A DNA stretch of 14,637 bases from Clostridiales bacterium (lineage in GTDB: Bacteria; Bacillota; Clostridia; Christensenellales; Borkfalkiaceae), in assembly GCA_021635425.1 (NCBI GenBank), contig JAJWOJ010000019.1, forward strand, positions 1-14,637, written 5' to 3'. The position numbers and the translations under genes are program-made. The notes under the pieces are model-generated. The model worked only from the letters and a program-made list of their open reading frames with translations. It was not told the origin of the DNA and did no database searches. Positions 14,280 through 14,637 of this stretch are shown piece after piece (the first letter of the stretch is position 1; each line of letters starts with the position of its first letter).

Positions 14280-14450
14280 GTGCGAGAGATTGTCATGGGG
14301 GCTCTCTCTTTCTCGACTATCTCCAATCTCTCGGCGGCGAGCATAGCTTCTCCGCTTTCATTTCAATAACCGTGAACGCTTCTCTTGTTATCGTCTCCGC
14401 ATGGCTCTTGCTGCGAACCACCGCGGCGGGACTCATCTCACCCCTGCGCA
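14264..14450 (-). ncRNA. Candidate structured RNA or repeat element downstream of tRNA-Tyr
   Basis: CGAGAGATTG (14283-14292) and CAATCTCTCG (14324-14333) form a perfect 10-bp stem. GCAGGGGTG (14269-14277) and CACCCCTGC (14439-14447) form an outer inverted pair enclosing about 160 nt. The - strand terminator at 14205-14263 follows directly. A 39-codon - strand frame (14317-14436, MSPAAVVRSKSH) has AGGGGTGAG before its ATG, but crosses the stem and looks incidental. Together this suggests a - strand RNA or an interspersed element. I see no clear promoter of its own, and strand and extent are inference. Confidence 0.35.
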
Positions 14451-14489
14451 TAAAAATATATCCGCCGTCCCTTTGGGACAACGGATATA
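14451..14489 (-). terminator. Terminator of the tRNA operon
   Basis: On the - strand TATATCCG pairs with CGGATATA (14482-14489 with 14457-14464) and the inner GTCCC pairs with GGGAC around a 3-nt loop. TTTTTA (14451-14456) follows. It starts two bases after the CCA of tRNA-Tyr. Confidence 0.85.
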
Positions 14490-14491
14490 CT

Positions 14492-14577
14492 TGGTGGGCA
14501 GGGGTGGATTCGGACCACCGAAGTCAGGTGACGACAGATTTACAGTCTGTTCCCTTTGGCCGCTCGGGAACCTACCC
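14492..14577 (-). tRNA. trnY: tRNA-Tyr (GTA)
   Basis: An 86-nt tRNA with encoded CCA. The acceptor strand GGGTAGG pairs with CCTGCCC with one G-U. The anticodon stem ACAGA/TCTGT encloses loop CTGTAAA with anticodon GTA. A long variable arm is present, as expected for bacterial tRNA-Tyr. The T arm is GGTGG-TCCGAAT-CCACC; its loop starts TCCGA instead of the usual TTCGA. It lies 5 nt downstream of tRNA-Thr and before a strong terminator. Confidence 0.95.
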
Positions 14578-14582
14578 ATATA

Positions 14583-14637
14583 TGGAGCTGGCGATTGGAA
14601 TCGAACCCACAACCTGCTGATTACAAGTCAGCTGCTC
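14583..14637 (-). tRNA. trnT: tRNA-Thr (TGT), 5' end beyond the window
   Basis: The anticodon stem GCTGA/TCAGC encloses CTTGTAA, with anticodon TGT. The T loop is TTCGATT and the 3' end is CGCCAGC-T-CCA. The acceptor 5' strand and most of the D arm lie past the right edge. The T stem GTGGG/CCAAT has one G-A mismatch and one G-U pair. It is transcribed ahead of tRNA-Tyr. Confidence 0.92.

Noticed and set aside
1..14637. CRISPR array, integrase, transposase or toxin-antitoxin genes
   Set aside because: No regularly spaced repeats and no open frame with such motifs were seen; the repeats found are few and unevenly placed.

Overview
The window looks like chromosomal DNA of a Gram-positive member of the Clostridia, probably a gut or other anaerobic plant-fibre degrader. 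I infer this from the polysaccharide-degradation gene content, strong AAGGAGG-type ribosome binding sites, A/T-rich sigma-A-like promoters, intrinsic terminators, tRNAs with encoded CCA, and surface proteins with a signal peptide plus a C-terminal membrane anchor. The exact lineage cannot be fixed from the sequence alone.

Layout: positions 3-86 carry the last codons of an unidentified + strand gene that runs in from the left. A GH1 beta-glucosidase (68-1432, -) is divergent from a two-gene + operon: a GH94 cellobiose-phosphorylase-type enzyme (1678-4116) overlapping by 4 nt a GH36 alpha-galactosidase (4113-6260). The 245-bp divergent spacer holds a promoter for each side and a large imperfect dyad. 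Two hairpins at 6327-6413 separate this operon from a convergent - strand operon. That operon has a 1437-aa surface protein with a GH-A-type (GH5-like) TIM barrel and SLH-like repeats (9185-13498), followed by an 896-aa non-catalytic surface protein built of carbohydrate-binding-like and Ig-like modules (6438-9128). About 370 bp of putative regulatory DNA lies upstream of it. From about 13845 to the right end there are interspersed-repeat-like elements, three - strand terminators, and tRNA-Tyr and tRNA-Thr genes.

Working model (inference): the two surface proteins bind and cut an extracellular glycan. Imported oligosaccharides are then stripped of alpha-galactosyl groups (GH36), phosphorolysed (GH94) and hydrolysed (GH1) in the cytoplasm. 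This fits galactose-decorated beta-glycans such as galactoglucomannan, but the substrate is not shown by sequence. No transporter or regulator is in the window.

Most interesting points: (1) both surface proteins end in the same 33-residue layout, KKGCxGxV plus a hydrophobic helix and a charged tail, with the Cys exactly 30 residues from the end. There is no LPxTG motif, so this may be a Cys-based sorting signal. (2) A 38-40 bp sequence is shared by the GH1 promoter and a repeat element near the tRNAs. (3) An 18-bp copy of the tRNA-Tyr 3' end lies 229 bp away beside a structured, terminator-ending element.
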